This document shows positions 31,156 to 40,235 of a stretch of 64,000 nucleotides of DNA, piece by piece. Below the pieces are notes generated by a model. The model was not told where the DNA came from. It did not search any database and was given only the letters and a program-made list of their open reading frames with translations. The DNA comes from Paracoccus sp. IB05 (GTDB lineage: Bacteria; Pseudomonadota; Alphaproteobacteria; Rhodobacterales; Rhodobacteraceae). The translations under genes were made by a program, and so were the position numbers. The stretch spans positions 62,001 through 126,000 of the forward strand of contig NZ_JAEFCF010000002.1 of the NCBI RefSeq assembly GCF_016405985.1, read 5' to 3'. Position 1 is the first letter of the stretch. Each line of letters starts with the position of its first letter.

Positions 31156-32481
31156 ATGGCTGAGGTCAATTTCAAAATCCTGGCCGATCTGTCGGCGGTC
31201 GAGCGCGAGGCGCTGTTCGCCCGGTCAGAGACCGATCTGTCGATGTTTCTGGAAAAAGTTCCGGCGATCATTGAGGCAGTGAAAACCCGTGGCGATGCCG
31301 CGCTGGTCGAGTTCGGGGTGAATTTCGACAAGGCCGAGGGGCTGACGGCGGACAAGCTGAAAGTGACCGAGGCCGAATTCGACGAGGCCTTTACCCTGGT
31401 CGAGCCCGAGGTGATCCGCGCGATTGAGCTAGGGATCGCGAACATCCGCTCTTTCCACGAAGAACAGGTCCCGGAGCCGATGACGCTGAAGGAGATCCGC
31501 CCCGGTGCCTTTGCCGGGGATCGGTTCATCCCCATCGATTCGGTTGCGCTTTATGTGCCGCGCGGCAAGGGGTCGTTTCCGTCCGTGACCATGATGACCG
31601 GCGTGCCGGCAGTGGTGGCGGGGGTGCCGAATATCGCCATCTTCACGCCGCCGATCCCGGGCGGCAAGGTCGATGCGGCGACCCTGGTGGCGGCACGACT
31701 CGCGGGCGTCAAGACGGTCTATAAGGCCGGTGGCGCCCAGGCGGTGGCTGCGGCGGCCTATGGCACGGAAACCGTGCGGCCCTGCCATAAGATCGTTGGC
31801 CCGGGCAGCCCCTGGGTGGTGGCGGCAAAGCGCCTCCTGTCGGGCGTGATCGACCCCGGCCTGCCCGCTGGCCCGTCGGAATCGATCATCTTCGCCGATG
31901 AAACCGTGCGTGGCGGCCTCGCCGCGCTTGATCTGCTGATCGAGGCCGAACATGGGCCTGACAGTTCCGCCTGGCTCGTGACCAATTCCCGCCGCGTCGC
32001 GGATGAGGCGCTGGCCGCGCTGCCGGACCACTGGTCGCGGATGAGCGAGCAGCGGGTTGGTTTCTCGAAAGCGGTGCTGTGCGGCAGCCATGGCGGCATC
32101 CTCGTGACCGGGACCCTGGCCGAGGCCTATGCCTTCATCAATGATTACGCGCCGGAACATCTCCAGCTCCTTTCGGAAAAACCCTTCGAGCATCTGGGCG
32201 AGATCACCGCCGCCGCCGAGATCCTGATGGGGCCATATACGCCGGTCTCGATCGGCAATTTCTGCCTTGGCCCGAATGCGGTGCTGCCGACCTCGCGCGG
32301 TGCGCGCACTTATGGGCCGCTTTCCGTGACCGATTTCATCCGCCGGTCCTCGGTCGGCTACGTCACTGCAAAGGGTTTCCCGGAACTGGCCGAGGCTGCC
32401 GGAACGCTGGCGCGCTATGAGGGGTTCGACAATCACGCCAATGCGGTCTCAGACATCCGCAAGCAGTATCTGAAGGGCTGA
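31156..32481 (+). CDS. HisD-family dehydrogenase paralogue with altered zinc site
   Basis: This protein (441 residues from ATG 31156, which has AGAGGG 8 bases upstream; ATG 31132 overlapping the permease stop is possible) has the whole histidinol dehydrogenase fold: YVPRGKGSFPS, AGGAQAVAAAAYG, VGPGSPWV, AGPSESIIFAD. Against E. coli HisD the catalytic Glu326-His327 pair is kept (DYAPEHL), as are His262 (AEHG) and His419 (NHANAV). Zinc ligand Gln259 is Glu, zinc ligand Asp360 is Asn, and substrate-contacting His367 is Ala (SIGNFCLGPNAVLPT). A biosynthetic HisD is therefore unlikely. It probably oxidises an alcohol to an acid in the imported compound's pathway. HpsN (sulfopropanediol dehydrogenase) is a related family; identity with it is not supported. 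Confidence 0.8.
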   Translation: MAEVNFKILADLSAVEREALFARSETDLSMFLEKVPAIIEAVKTRGDAALVEFGVNFDKAEGLTADKLKVTEAEFDEAFTLVEPEVIRAIELGIANIRSFHEEQVPEPMTLKEIRPGAFAGDRFIPIDSVALYVPRGKGSFPSVTMMTGVPAVVAGVPNIAIFTPPIPGGKVDAATLVAARLAGVKTVYKAGGAQAVAAAAYGTETVRPCHKIVGPGSPWVVAAKRLLSGVIDPGLPAGPSESIIFADETVRGGLAALDLLIEAEHGPDSSAWLVTNSRRVADEALAALPDHWSRMSEQRVGFSKAVLCGSHGGILVTGTLAEAYAFINDYAPEHLQLLSEKPFEHLGEITAAAEILMGPYTPVSIGNFCLGPNAVLPTSRGARTYGPLSVTDFIRRSSVGYVTAKGFPELAEAAGTLARYEGFDNHANAVSDIRKQYLKG

Positions 32482-32484
32482 GAT

Positions 32485-33483
32485 ATGCGCGCCGTCCGCC
32501 TTTATGGCGCAAAGGATCTGCGGGTCGAAGACGTGGCTTTGCCGGAGCCTCCCGGCCCGGCAGAGGTGACGCTCAGGGTAACGGCGGCGGGGATCTGTGG
32601 ATCGGATCTGCATAATTTTGCAACCGGGGCCTGGATCTCGCGCAGCCCTTCGGTTGCGGGGCATGAGTTTACCGGCGTGGTCACGGCAGTCGGGGCAGGG
32701 GTGCACCATGTTGCCCGGGGCGACACCGTTGCGGTGGACAGCCGCGTGACCTGCGGCAGCTGTGACAACTGCCAGGAGGGCCTCAGCCAGATCTGCGAAA
32801 AGCTTGGGTTTCTGGGCGAGGTGATCGATGGCGGCTTCGCGGAATACGTCACTATTCCGGCGAAAAACGTGGTTAAAGCCCCCGCCGGTCTGCCGCCGCG
32901 CCTGCTTGCCATGGCCGAGCCTCTGGCTGTGGCACTCCATGCCGCGCATCTTCTGAACGCACCATCCGGCGCGCCGGTTCTGGTCACGGGCGCCGGTGCC
33001 ATTGGTGCCCTTTCGGCGCTTGTCCTGGCGCATAAAGGCCACCCGGTCAGCATCGTTGATCGCAACCGGATCCGCGCCACCCGTGCTGCGGCGGCCTTCG
33101 GCGGCGAGGTCGTGCAGCCTGATGACCTCGGCCCGAAACCGCCCCGCTATGCCATTGACGCGACCGGCAGCCCGGAGGTGATCGACAATCTGATCCGCTC
33201 CCTGCGCGGCGGCGGGGCGATTGCGCTGGTGGGGATCGGCGCGCGCCCGCTCAGCCTGAACCCGACGCTGCTGGTGGAACGCGAGATCCGGCTGTCCGGT
33301 TGTCATGCGTTCGGGGGGGAACTGCCCGAGGCCGTGGCGCTGTTCGACCTGCTTGGCCCACAGCTGGAACAGCTGATCGACGCCGAGATCCCGCTCGACG
33401 CGGTTCCCGATGCCTATGCGCGCCATCTTGCAGGCGAAGTGATGGGCGCCAAGACGATTATTCTGCCGGAGATGCAGCCATGA
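32485..33483 (+). CDS. zinc-dependent medium-chain alcohol dehydrogenase
   Basis: This 332-residue MDR-type dehydrogenase has catalytic zinc residues in GICGSDLH and AGHEF. The structural zinc cysteines are in CGSCDNCQEGLSQIC, and the Rossmann glycines in VTGAGAIGALSA. It resembles threonine/sorbitol dehydrogenase-like enzymes that oxidise a secondary alcohol with NAD. It lies 3 bases after the HisD-like gene and overlaps the next gene by ATGA, so its substrate is probably an intermediate of the same pathway. Confidence 0.9.
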   Translation: MRAVRLYGAKDLRVEDVALPEPPGPAEVTLRVTAAGICGSDLHNFATGAWISRSPSVAGHEFTGVVTAVGAGVHHVARGDTVAVDSRVTCGSCDNCQEGLSQICEKLGFLGEVIDGGFAEYVTIPAKNVVKAPAGLPPRLLAMAEPLAVALHAAHLLNAPSGAPVLVTGAGAIGALSALVLAHKGHPVSIVDRNRIRATRAAAAFGGEVVQPDDLGPKPPRYAIDATGSPEVIDNLIRSLRGGGAIALVGIGARPLSLNPTLLVEREIRLSGCHAFGGELPEAVALFDLLGPQLEQLIDAEIPLDAVPDAYARHLAGEVMGAKTIILPEMQP

Positions 33484-34763
33484 CGCTGTCGCGCACCGCC
33501 GAAATCCGCGCCACTGCCGCCACCGATCCGGCCCGTGCCGAAGCGATGCTCGCGGCTTTTCTGGGCGAGACTTTTGCGATCACGGCCAGCGATGTCCGGA
33601 TCAATCACGACCAGTATTCGCTGAACTCGCTGAACGGGTTTTTCACCTGCGAGCAGGGCGAGTGTTTCTTTAAATTCCACCAGGAGGAAGGCGAAGAGGA
33701 TATGCGCGGCGAATATTACCGCGCCGATATCCTTGCCCGCGCCGGTCTGCCGGTGGACCAGCCGATCCTGTCCTCGACGCTCCCGGGCGAGCAGATCCTC
33801 GTCTATCGCCGCCGCAGTGACCCGCGGTTTTCAGATGTGCTGCGCGCGCTGGACCTCGCGCCCGATGCGCCCGCGATGGCCCGCGCGCTGGCGGCAGAAG
33901 GCGCGCTGAACGACCACCTGCTCGCGGTGGCAAAGGCCAGCCTGCATGAGATCACGCCGGATCAATCCGCCGCCGAACCGATCCACCGTCTGTTTTCCGA
34001 ACGCCTGATCGACCCCGCAACCGGGCATTACCCCGGCGGGCGGCTGGCCTCTTTCTATATCGGCCAGGCCTTTGACCTTGCCGGCCAGAGCGCCTCCTGG
34101 GATGAGATCGCGCTGGCCCGTCCGGTGATCAATGGCGTTGAATATGACCGCCCCCTCGCCGTTCTGTTCGACGCGGCCCGGACCCGGCTCGCCCCCGCGC
34201 GGCTGGCGGATGCGGGCGGCATCGTGGCGCATGGTGACGCCCATAACGCCAATGTCTGGTATGAGCGCGGCGAAACCGCTGATCATCTTGCGTTTTTCGA
34301 TCCGGCTTTCGCCGGCGAACATGTGCCCGCGCTGCTGGCCGAGGTGAAATCAACCTTCCACAATATCCTCGCCCATCCGCTCTGGCTTTATGACAGCGAT
34401 ATGGTGCCGGGGCGCTGGCAGGTCACGGCGCAGCTGGCGGAGGGCTGCCTTTTTATCGACAGCGACTGGGCGCCGGGCGTTCTGCGTGACGCGTTGCTGG
34501 CGGTAAAGGCCGAGAGCTTCTGGAAGCCCTGGCTCGCCCATCTGGCAGAGCGCGGCATCTTGCCCGCGGATTGGGAGGAGGTCCTGCGGCTTGCGCTGTT
34601 CCTGTGCCCGACTTTGGTGATGAACCTGCGCGCCGGCGCCGGGCGGCATAACCCGCAAAGCTCGGCCATCGGGCTGTCCCAGGCGATCCTCTGCGGTGCA
34701 AGGCCGCTGGCGGGCGAGGACCGGATGGTGCGGTTCTTCGAGTCCATCCGTCCGGAGCCGTAA
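33480..34763 (+). CDS. APH-fold phosphotransferase-like protein
   Basis: This 427-residue protein is start-coupled (ATGA) to the alcohol dehydrogenase. Its Brenner-type catalytic motif HGDAHNANVWY at about residue 250, followed by FFDPAFAGEH, identifies an aminoglycoside phosphotransferase/choline kinase-like fold. The N-terminal lobe contains FKFHQEEGEEDMRGEYY, with a possible ATP-contacting Lys. It probably phosphorylates a small hydroxylated metabolite of the operon rather than an antibiotic. I do not recognise a characterised member. Confidence 0.65.
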   Translation: MTLSRTAEIRATAATDPARAEAMLAAFLGETFAITASDVRINHDQYSLNSLNGFFTCEQGECFFKFHQEEGEEDMRGEYYRADILARAGLPVDQPILSSTLPGEQILVYRRRSDPRFSDVLRALDLAPDAPAMARALAAEGALNDHLLAVAKASLHEITPDQSAAEPIHRLFSERLIDPATGHYPGGRLASFYIGQAFDLAGQSASWDEIALARPVINGVEYDRPLAVLFDAARTRLAPARLADAGGIVAHGDAHNANVWYERGETADHLAFFDPAFAGEHVPALLAEVKSTFHNILAHPLWLYDSDMVPGRWQVTAQLAEGCLFIDSDWAPGVLRDALLAVKAESFWKPWLAHLAERGILPADWEEVLRLALFLCPTLVMNLRAGAGRHNPQSSAIGLSQAILCGARPLAGEDRMVRFFESIRPEP

Positions 34764-34764
34764 G

Positions 34765-35943
34765 ATGTCACGCGACCGCCGCTACCAGAATGTCGAGGAT
34801 TTCCGCCGCGCCGCCTGTCGCCGCCTGCCGAAGATCTTCGCCGATTATATCGAGGGTGGTGCTTTTTCGGAAACCACGCTGGCCCGCAACCGGATGGGTT
34901 TTGACCGCTATGCCCTGTCGCAGCGGGTGCTGCAGGACCTTGCGCCGCAGCCGGATCTGAGCACGACCTATCTCGGCCGGCGCTGGTCCTTGCCGTTCTT
35001 TCCCGGGCCAGTCGGGTTTCTCGGGCTTTATCGCCGCGACGGAGATCTGCTGGTCGGGCTCTCGGCAAAGGCGGCGGGGGTGCCGTTCGGGCTCTCGACC
35101 TTCTCGATCAAAGGGGTCGCCAGCCTTGCGCCGCAGCTGGGCGAGAACCTGGCGTTTCAGCTTTATCTCGACCGCGATCCGGCGGTGAATGAAAGCTATC
35201 TGGCGGCCTGTCGTGCGGCGGGGGTGGAGACGATCTTCCTGACCGTCGATACCGCCATCACCTCGGTGCGGGAACGCGATAACCGCAACGGCTTTCGCGC
35301 GGTGAAACACATCACGCCGGGTCTGGCCTGGCAATTCGCGAAACGCCCGCGCTGGTCGCTGGATCTGTTGCGCAACGGCTTTCCGGGGGTGGAACTGGTC
35401 GATGGGCGGCCCGAATTCGGGCGTGGCGCGCTGGCCCAGGCCTCGGCCCTGTCATCACGGCTCGACAAGCACCTGACCTGGGACAAGGTGAAAGCCCTGC
35501 GCGATCGCTGGCCGGGGCGGCTGGTGATTAAGGGGGTTTCTGACCCGCGCGATGGCGAGATCGCGCGGCAAAGCGGGGTCGATGGCGTGGTGCTGTCGAA
35601 CCATGGCGGGCGGCAGCTCGATCACGGCCATGCGACGATTGCCCAGGTCGCCGCGATGCGCGCGGCACTTGGCCCGGGCTGCGAGCTTATGGTGGACAGC
35701 GGCTTCCGGCGCGGCAGCGATGTGGTGAAGGCGCTGGCTCTGGGCGCGGATGCGGTGATGATGGGGCGGCCCTTTGCCTGGGCGGTCGCGGCCGAGGGCG
35801 CCTGGGGCACCGGGCGCCTGTTTGCGCTGCTGGCCGCGGAAGTCGGCATCACGCTGCAATTGATGGGGCTGAATTCCGTCGATCAGCTGAAGGCGGGGCC
35901 AGCGGGCGACTATATTACCGGCGGCCAGATCGGCGAGACCTGA
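34765..35943 (+). CDS. FMN-dependent alpha-hydroxy acid dehydrogenase
   Basis: This 392-residue protein belongs to the lactate/glycolate/mandelate dehydrogenase family. Conserved blocks are LPKIFADYIEGGAF at the N-terminus, FLTVDTAITSVRERD, LVIKGVSD and the active-site His in VVLSNHGGRQLDHG near residue 280, then VDSGFRRGSDVVKALALGAD. It oxidises an L-2-hydroxy acid to the 2-oxo acid, passing electrons to oxygen or the quinone pool. ATG 34765 follows the kinase stop by 1 base. With the HisC-like aminotransferase it would suit a hydroxy acid to amino acid conversion, for example imidazolelactate to histidine, but L-lactate is the default alternative. Confidence 0.9.
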   Translation: MSRDRRYQNVEDFRRAACRRLPKIFADYIEGGAFSETTLARNRMGFDRYALSQRVLQDLAPQPDLSTTYLGRRWSLPFFPGPVGFLGLYRRDGDLLVGLSAKAAGVPFGLSTFSIKGVASLAPQLGENLAFQLYLDRDPAVNESYLAACRAAGVETIFLTVDTAITSVRERDNRNGFRAVKHITPGLAWQFAKRPRWSLDLLRNGFPGVELVDGRPEFGRGALAQASALSSRLDKHLTWDKVKALRDRWPGRLVIKGVSDPRDGEIARQSGVDGVVLSNHGGRQLDHGHATIAQVAAMRAALGPGCELMVDSGFRRGSDVVKALALGADAVMMGRPFAWAVAAEGAWGTGRLFALLAAEVGITLQLMGLNSVDQLKAGPAGDYITGGQIGET

Positions 35944-36255
35944 TCAGCCCGCGCCGCGCCGCGCCTCTTCGCGGCCGATCTCGACGGCCTTTTGCTGCAA
36001 CCAGGCATTCGCGGCTGCGTCACCATCTTTCGAGCGCCGCGTCCAGAATTCCGGCTCCAGCTCCTGCAGGCGTGCCGTGACCCGGGCCTGACCGGCGGCA
36101 TCAAGCGGGCGCGCGGCCGGCGCAGCAGGGGCCGCTGCCGCGACCGCCGCAGGGGCGGCGGGCTTTGCAGCCTGGCTTTCCACGCAGCCGGCAGCGCCGA
36201 TGACACCGGCGCCAAGCAGGCTGACAATTGCGGTTCTGGTCGGGATCAGGGTCAT
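35944..36255 (-). CDS. small putative lipoprotein
   Basis: This 103-residue protein has a signal peptide ending in a lipobox-like AAGC at about residues 20-23 (VIGAAGCVES). An Ala/Pro-rich linker and a charged C-terminal helix (LQELEPEFWTRRSKDG, then EIGREEARRG) follow. ATG 36255 is chosen because it starts the signal peptide; the in-frame extension is unlikely. It converges directly on the hydroxy acid dehydrogenase gene with no gap. No function recognised. Confidence 0.6.
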   Translation of the reverse strand: MTLIPTRTAIVSLLGAGVIGAAGCVESQAAKPAAPAAVAAAAPAAPAARPLDAAGQARVTARLQELEPEFWTRRSKDGDAAANAWLQQKAVEIGREEARRGAG

Positions 36256-36805
36256 TGAACCATCTCGCTTCACACTACATTCAACCGGTCGGGCCGGAGC
36301 GCGGCCTTCCGGCATTTGCCCGAAGGGCCGCCATGAAAGCCGCATCGAAAGCGGCGCAACCTGCCGTCAGACTGTCATGACGCGGCCTGTCCCGCAATGC
36401 GAGCACGCCGCATCGGCCTCACAGTGCCGTCAACAGATTTGTGAGCTGGCAAAGATATTCTCACCGTCCGCGCCGGGGCCTTTGCGATTGTGGCCCGAAT
36501 GGGGCGTGAATGGGGCAGGGGGCAACATCGGCTGGTAGCCCGGGCGACCAGGGACACAACAGTTGGCGGGCGAAGGCATATTTCGCGTTCTTCCAGGGGT
36601 TGAAAGGCCGGATCTGAGGGTTGCCGAAAAGACCCACTTTGGGGCGAAAGTTGGGAAAAATTGCGGCCATGCATGTGAAGGACGCCTGATACCTACTGGA
36701 AATGAAAGTGAAACCCGGTTATTCAGATCGGCAATAGACGCCGGAAGTGCGTCAATAAAAACATGTCGGGCCAACGAGTCCGGCGGTATGAGGCGGAGTA
36801 GTAAA
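36256..36805. promoter_or_regulatory. 550-base intergenic region upstream of the adhesin
   Basis: This gap separates the divergent lipoprotein and adhesin genes and must contain their promoters. It has no convincing gene. AT-richer patches at about 36720-36765 suit a promoter near the adhesin, but no clear -35/-10 pair or regulator site was identified. Confidence 0.4.
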
Positions 36806-39800
36806 ATGGCTAAGGCGATTCAATTCGTCGTCCGCGATTCTGCGGGCGGTACCTCGCGCGGTGCGGTTGCGGGTGATGCAGGCAATAATTTCATCCAGAT
36901 GGGTTCGGGCGACGCGGTTTCGCTGAATCTTTCCCGGCAGAGTGTCGCCGGTTATGCGCGCCAGGGCGATGACCTTGTTCTGACGCTGATCGACGGCCGC
37001 ACGGTAGTGCTTGACGGGTATTTCACCGCCGGCGCCGCCAACGAGCTGTATCTGTCGCAAAATGGCGAAGTGATCGCGGTTCAGCTTTCGAATTCCGCTG
37101 ATGGCGGGCTTTACGCCAGCTACGGTCCGGTCGATGGCTGGGACAAATACTCCAATCTCGATGCGCTGCGTTTCTCGGAAGGCGATGATGTCGCTCTTGC
37201 CGGCGGTGCGGTGGATGAACCGGCTGGCATGGCCATGTTTGCGCCGGGCCTCGTGGGTCTGGGCGGGCTTGGTGCCGGGGCTGCGGGCCTCGGTCTCGTC
37301 GGCCTGGCCGCAGGCGGTGGCGGTGGCGGTGATGGTGGCGGCACCACGGGCCCGACCGGTCCCGTTGATCCGACCGGCCCGACCGGCCCTGTTGATCCGA
37401 CCGGCCCGACTGGCCCCGTTGATCCGACCGGTCCCACCGGCCCCGTTGATCCGACCGGCCCGACCGGCCCCGTTGATCCGACCGGCCCGACTGGCCCCGT
37501 TGATCCGACCGGCCCGACTGGCCCCATTGATCCGACCGGCCCCACCGGCCCGGTTGAGCCCGAGCGCCGTCCGCCGACCGTTGACCCGAAAGACACCACC
37601 ACGGTCATCATCGACACGCCCGACAAGGAGCTCGACGTCTCCGGCACGGGTGAGCCGGGCGATACCGTGACCGTCACCATCGGCACTGTCACCGAGACCA
37701 CGGTGATCGGGCCGGATGGCACCTGGCATGTCACTTTCCCGGAAACCAACCTGCCGCCTGACGGCAGCTATGAGGCCGTGGTCGTTTTCGATCAGACCGA
37801 TGGCGTGACCACCACGCTGCCGGGCCCGGATTTCATCCTCGACCTGACGCCGCCGGATGTGGATATCACGGAAGGATCGGAATCGGTCGGCCATGTCGAA
37901 AACGCAGCCGATTACACCGACGGCGTGCGGATCGGCGGCACGGGTGAGCCCGGCGCCTCGGTGACGGTTGTGATCGAAGGCCACAGCCATTCCACCGTGA
38001 TTGCGGGTGACGGCACCTGGTCGGTGGTTTTCACCACCACCGAGATCCGTACCGGCGAATACACCACCGACATCACCGTGACCGCCCGCGATCCGCTGGG
38101 CAATACCACGGTGATCACCGACCGTCTCGTGGTGGATACGGTGCCGAACCCGATCGATTTCGACGCTGTGACCCGCGACAATGTGGTCAATAATGGCGAA
38201 AACACCCTCGGTTTCGCCGTGACCGGGACTTCGGTTGCCGGAGCGGTGCTGGTGGTGACGGTTCAGGCCGGCGCGACCAGCTACAGCCAGACCGTGACCA
38301 CCCGTGCGGATGGCACCTGGACGCTGAACATTCCCGCCGGCACCCTGCCGGGCGGCGAGTATAACGCGACCGTCACCGCGACCTCGACCGATGCCGCCGG
38401 CAATGGCAGCAGCGAGACCCATACCTTCCGCGTCGACACCCAGGCCTCGGTTGCCTTCACCGGCACCGTGGCGGGCGACAATATCGTCAACGCCTCGGAA
38501 TCGCGCAATGTGGTGCTGACCGGCACCGCAGAGCCGGGCTCGGTGGTCTCGGTCTCGTGGCAGGGCTCGACCCTTCCGGCAACGGTCGCCGCGAATGGCA
38601 CCTGGTCGGTGATCTTCCCGGCCGTCTCGGGCAGCGCTGTGCTGACCGCCACCACCGCAACCGTCACCGCGACCGACGCCTACGGCAATACCGCGACCGA
38701 CAGCCGCGTGATCTCGATCGACCTAGGCACTTCGGTGGCCTTTGATCCGGTCCAGGCCGGCGACAACGTGGTCTCGGGGGCCGAGCGTGGCGCCGGCGTC
38801 AGCCTTACCGGCACCGCGGAAGCCGGCGCAACCGTGGTGGTCCAGTTCGGTTCGGGCACCCGTACCGTGACGGTTGGCGCATCGGGCACCTGGTCGGCGA
38901 GCTTTACTTCCGCCGAGATCCCGACCGGCAACGGCCTGTCGCAAACTGCCACCGTCACTTCGACCGATGTGGCCGGCAATGTGGCAACCGCGAGCCATCT
39001 GGTGACCATCGATACCCTGGTCAGCCCCTTCGCCATCACCGGCAACTCGACCGGCGCTGACCATGTTCTCAACAATGCCGAGGCGGCCTCTGGCCTGACC
39101 ATCACCGGCAGCGTCGAGGCGGGTTCGCAGGTTCAGGTCAGCTTTGGCGGCCATGGCCCTTATCCGGCAACCGTCACAGGCACCACCTGGACCGTGGTGA
39201 TCCCGGCGGGCGTGATCCCGCCCGGCGAGACCACCGCCAATGTCGTCGCAGTGGCGGTTGACCGCTACGGCAATACGGCGACCCTGCCGACCGAGACCAT
39301 CGTGATCGACCGCGTCGTGACCAATTTCGGGGCGGATGCCCGGATCAGCGGCGACGGCATGATCAACGCCCATGAACGCCTGAGCGGCGTGCCCTTCGGC
39401 GGCACGGCAGAGGCCTTCTCGCAGATCGAGGTTGTTCTCTCGAATGGTCAGGTTCTGCGCACCGCCTCGGATGCCAGCGGCCATTGGTCGGTCATCATCC
39501 CGGCAAGCTATCTGCCGGTTGGCGATGGCGTGTCGATGACGGCGACGGTCACCGCAACCGACCGCGCCGGCAATACGGCTGAACTGACACGCGAAGTGAC
39601 GGTGGACACCGTGGCCCCGACCGCGGTTGATCCGCTCAAGATCGTGCGCGACGAGGGGGCGCTGACGGGTATCTTCACCGATACCAATGGCGAACAGGTC
39701 TCGATTTACCGGGTCGACAACACCGGAAAGCCAGTCGATCTGCACGCCACAGTCACCGAGGATATGCCCACCAGGGTCAATGGGTCGACGGTTGTCTCCG

Positions 39801-40201
39801 ACTACTATGACCTGCAGGAAGGCGTTCCGGATGGCAGCTATCTGGTGATCCAGAATACCGATGCTGCGGGTAACGAGGCATCGACGCTGTTCATCGTCAA
39901 CAACCGCTCGGATGTGGTCGTGAACCTGGATCGTGAGGGTCTGCAAAGCTTCGATTTCGCCTCCATCGATCTGACCATGTCCCAGGCAAAGCTGACCCTC
40001 AGCAACCATGACCTGCTGGCACTGACCGGAGGCGACAACGAGCTGATGATCCGCGGTGACAGCCTGGATCAGGTCCGTCTGCAGCTGACCAACACCACCC
40101 CGGTGGAGGTTCGCGAAATCGACGGTCAGCATTACAACGTCTATGCGATGGATGGTGGGACCGTCCTGGTGGATCAGGACATCAACACCACCTTCTTCTG
40201 A
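36806..40201 (+). CDS. large Ig-repeat surface adhesin exported by type 1 secretion (BapA/LapA-like)
   Basis: This 1131-residue protein has a BapA-like N-terminal domain (residues 1 to ~145). A Gly-rich hydrophobic linker ([20 protein letters not shown]) follows, then eight PTGPVDPTG-type nonapeptides, then about seven bacterial Ig-like repeats of ~100 residues, each starting with GTxEPGxxVTV-type sequence. The C-terminus ([13 protein letters not shown], ending [12 protein letters not shown]) is like that of type 1 secretion adhesins. No Sec signal is present. ATG 36806 has GGAG 10 bases upstream. The three genes that follow encode the matching outer-membrane, ABC and membrane-fusion components. 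Expected role: cell-surface attachment and biofilm. Confidence 0.82.
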   Translation: MAKAIQFVVRDSAGGTSRGAVAGDAGNNFIQMGSGDAVSLNLSRQSVAGYARQGDDLVLTLIDGRTVVLDGYFTAGAANELYLSQNGEVIAVQLSNSADGGLYASYGPVDGWDKYSNLDALRFSEGDDVALAGGAVDEPAGMAMFAPGLVGLGGLGAGAAGLGLVGLAAGGGGGGDGGGTTGPTGPVDPTGPTGPVDPTGPTGPVDPTGPTGPVDPTGPTGPVDPTGPTGPVDPTGPTGPIDPTGPTGPVEPERRPPTVDPKDTTTVIIDTPDKELDVSGTGEPGDTVTVTIGTVTETTVIGPDGTWHVTFPETNLPPDGSYEAVVVFDQTDGVTTTLPGPDFILDLTPPDVDITEGSESVGHVENAADYTDGVRIGGTGEPGASVTVVIEGHSHSTVIAGDGTWSVVFTTTEIRTGEYTTDITVTARDPLGNTTVITDRLVVDTVPNPIDFDAVTRDNVVNNGENTLGFAVTGTSVAGAVLVVTVQAGATSYSQTVTTRADGTWTLNIPAGTLPGGEYNATVTATSTDAAGNGSSETHTFRVDTQASVAFTGTVAGDNIVNASESRNVVLTGTAEPGSVVSVSWQGSTLPATVAANGTWSVIFPAVSGSAVLTATTATVTATDAYGNTATDSRVISIDLGTSVAFDPVQAGDNVVSGAERGAGVSLTGTAEAGATVVVQFGSGTRTVTVGASGTWSASFTSAEIPTGNGLSQTATVTSTDVAGNVATASHLVTIDTLVSPFAITGNSTGADHVLNNAEAASGLTITGSVEAGSQVQVSFGGHGPYPATVTGTTWTVVIPAGVIPPGETTANVVAVAVDRYGNTATLPTETIVIDRVVTNFGADARISGDGMINAHERLSGVPFGGTAEAFSQIEVVLSNGQVLRTASDASGHWSVIIPASYLPVGDGVSMTATVTATDRAGNTAELTREVTVDTVAPTAVDPLKIVRDEGALTGIFTDTNGEQVSIYRVDNTGKPVDLHATVTEDMPTRVNGSTVVSDYYDLQEGVPDGSYLVIQNTDAAGNEASTLFIVNNRSDVVVNLDREGLQSFDFASIDLTMSQAKLTLSNHDLLALTGGDNELMIRGDSLDQVRLQLTNTTPVEVREIDGQHYNVYAMDGGTVLVDQDINTTFF
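37346..37561 (+). repeat. eight tandem 27-bp repeats inside the adhesin gene
   Basis: Each unit encodes TGPTGPVDP, with the seventh reading IDP and the eighth VEP. The copies are nearly identical in DNA, differing mostly at third positions. The unit is a multiple of three, so gain or loss of copies keeps the frame and changes the length of a Pro/Gly stalk between the membrane-proximal domain and the Ig repeats. Confidence 0.9.
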
Positions 40202-40235
40202 TCCAGCATCCCGGAAACCACCCGGAGAACCGGAA

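Noticed and set aside
26076-33483. Dihydroxypropanesulfonate degradation (HpsN, HpsO, HpsP)
   Set aside because: The enzyme families match loosely, but the HisD paralogue lacks residues expected of a zinc HisD/HpsN type, there is no sulfolyase or sulfite exporter nearby, and the operators point to hut. Kept only as an alternative.
37346-37561. Regular 27-bp repeats considered as a CRISPR array
   Set aside because: The units are directly adjacent without unique spacers and encode an in-frame nonapeptide inside a long gene.
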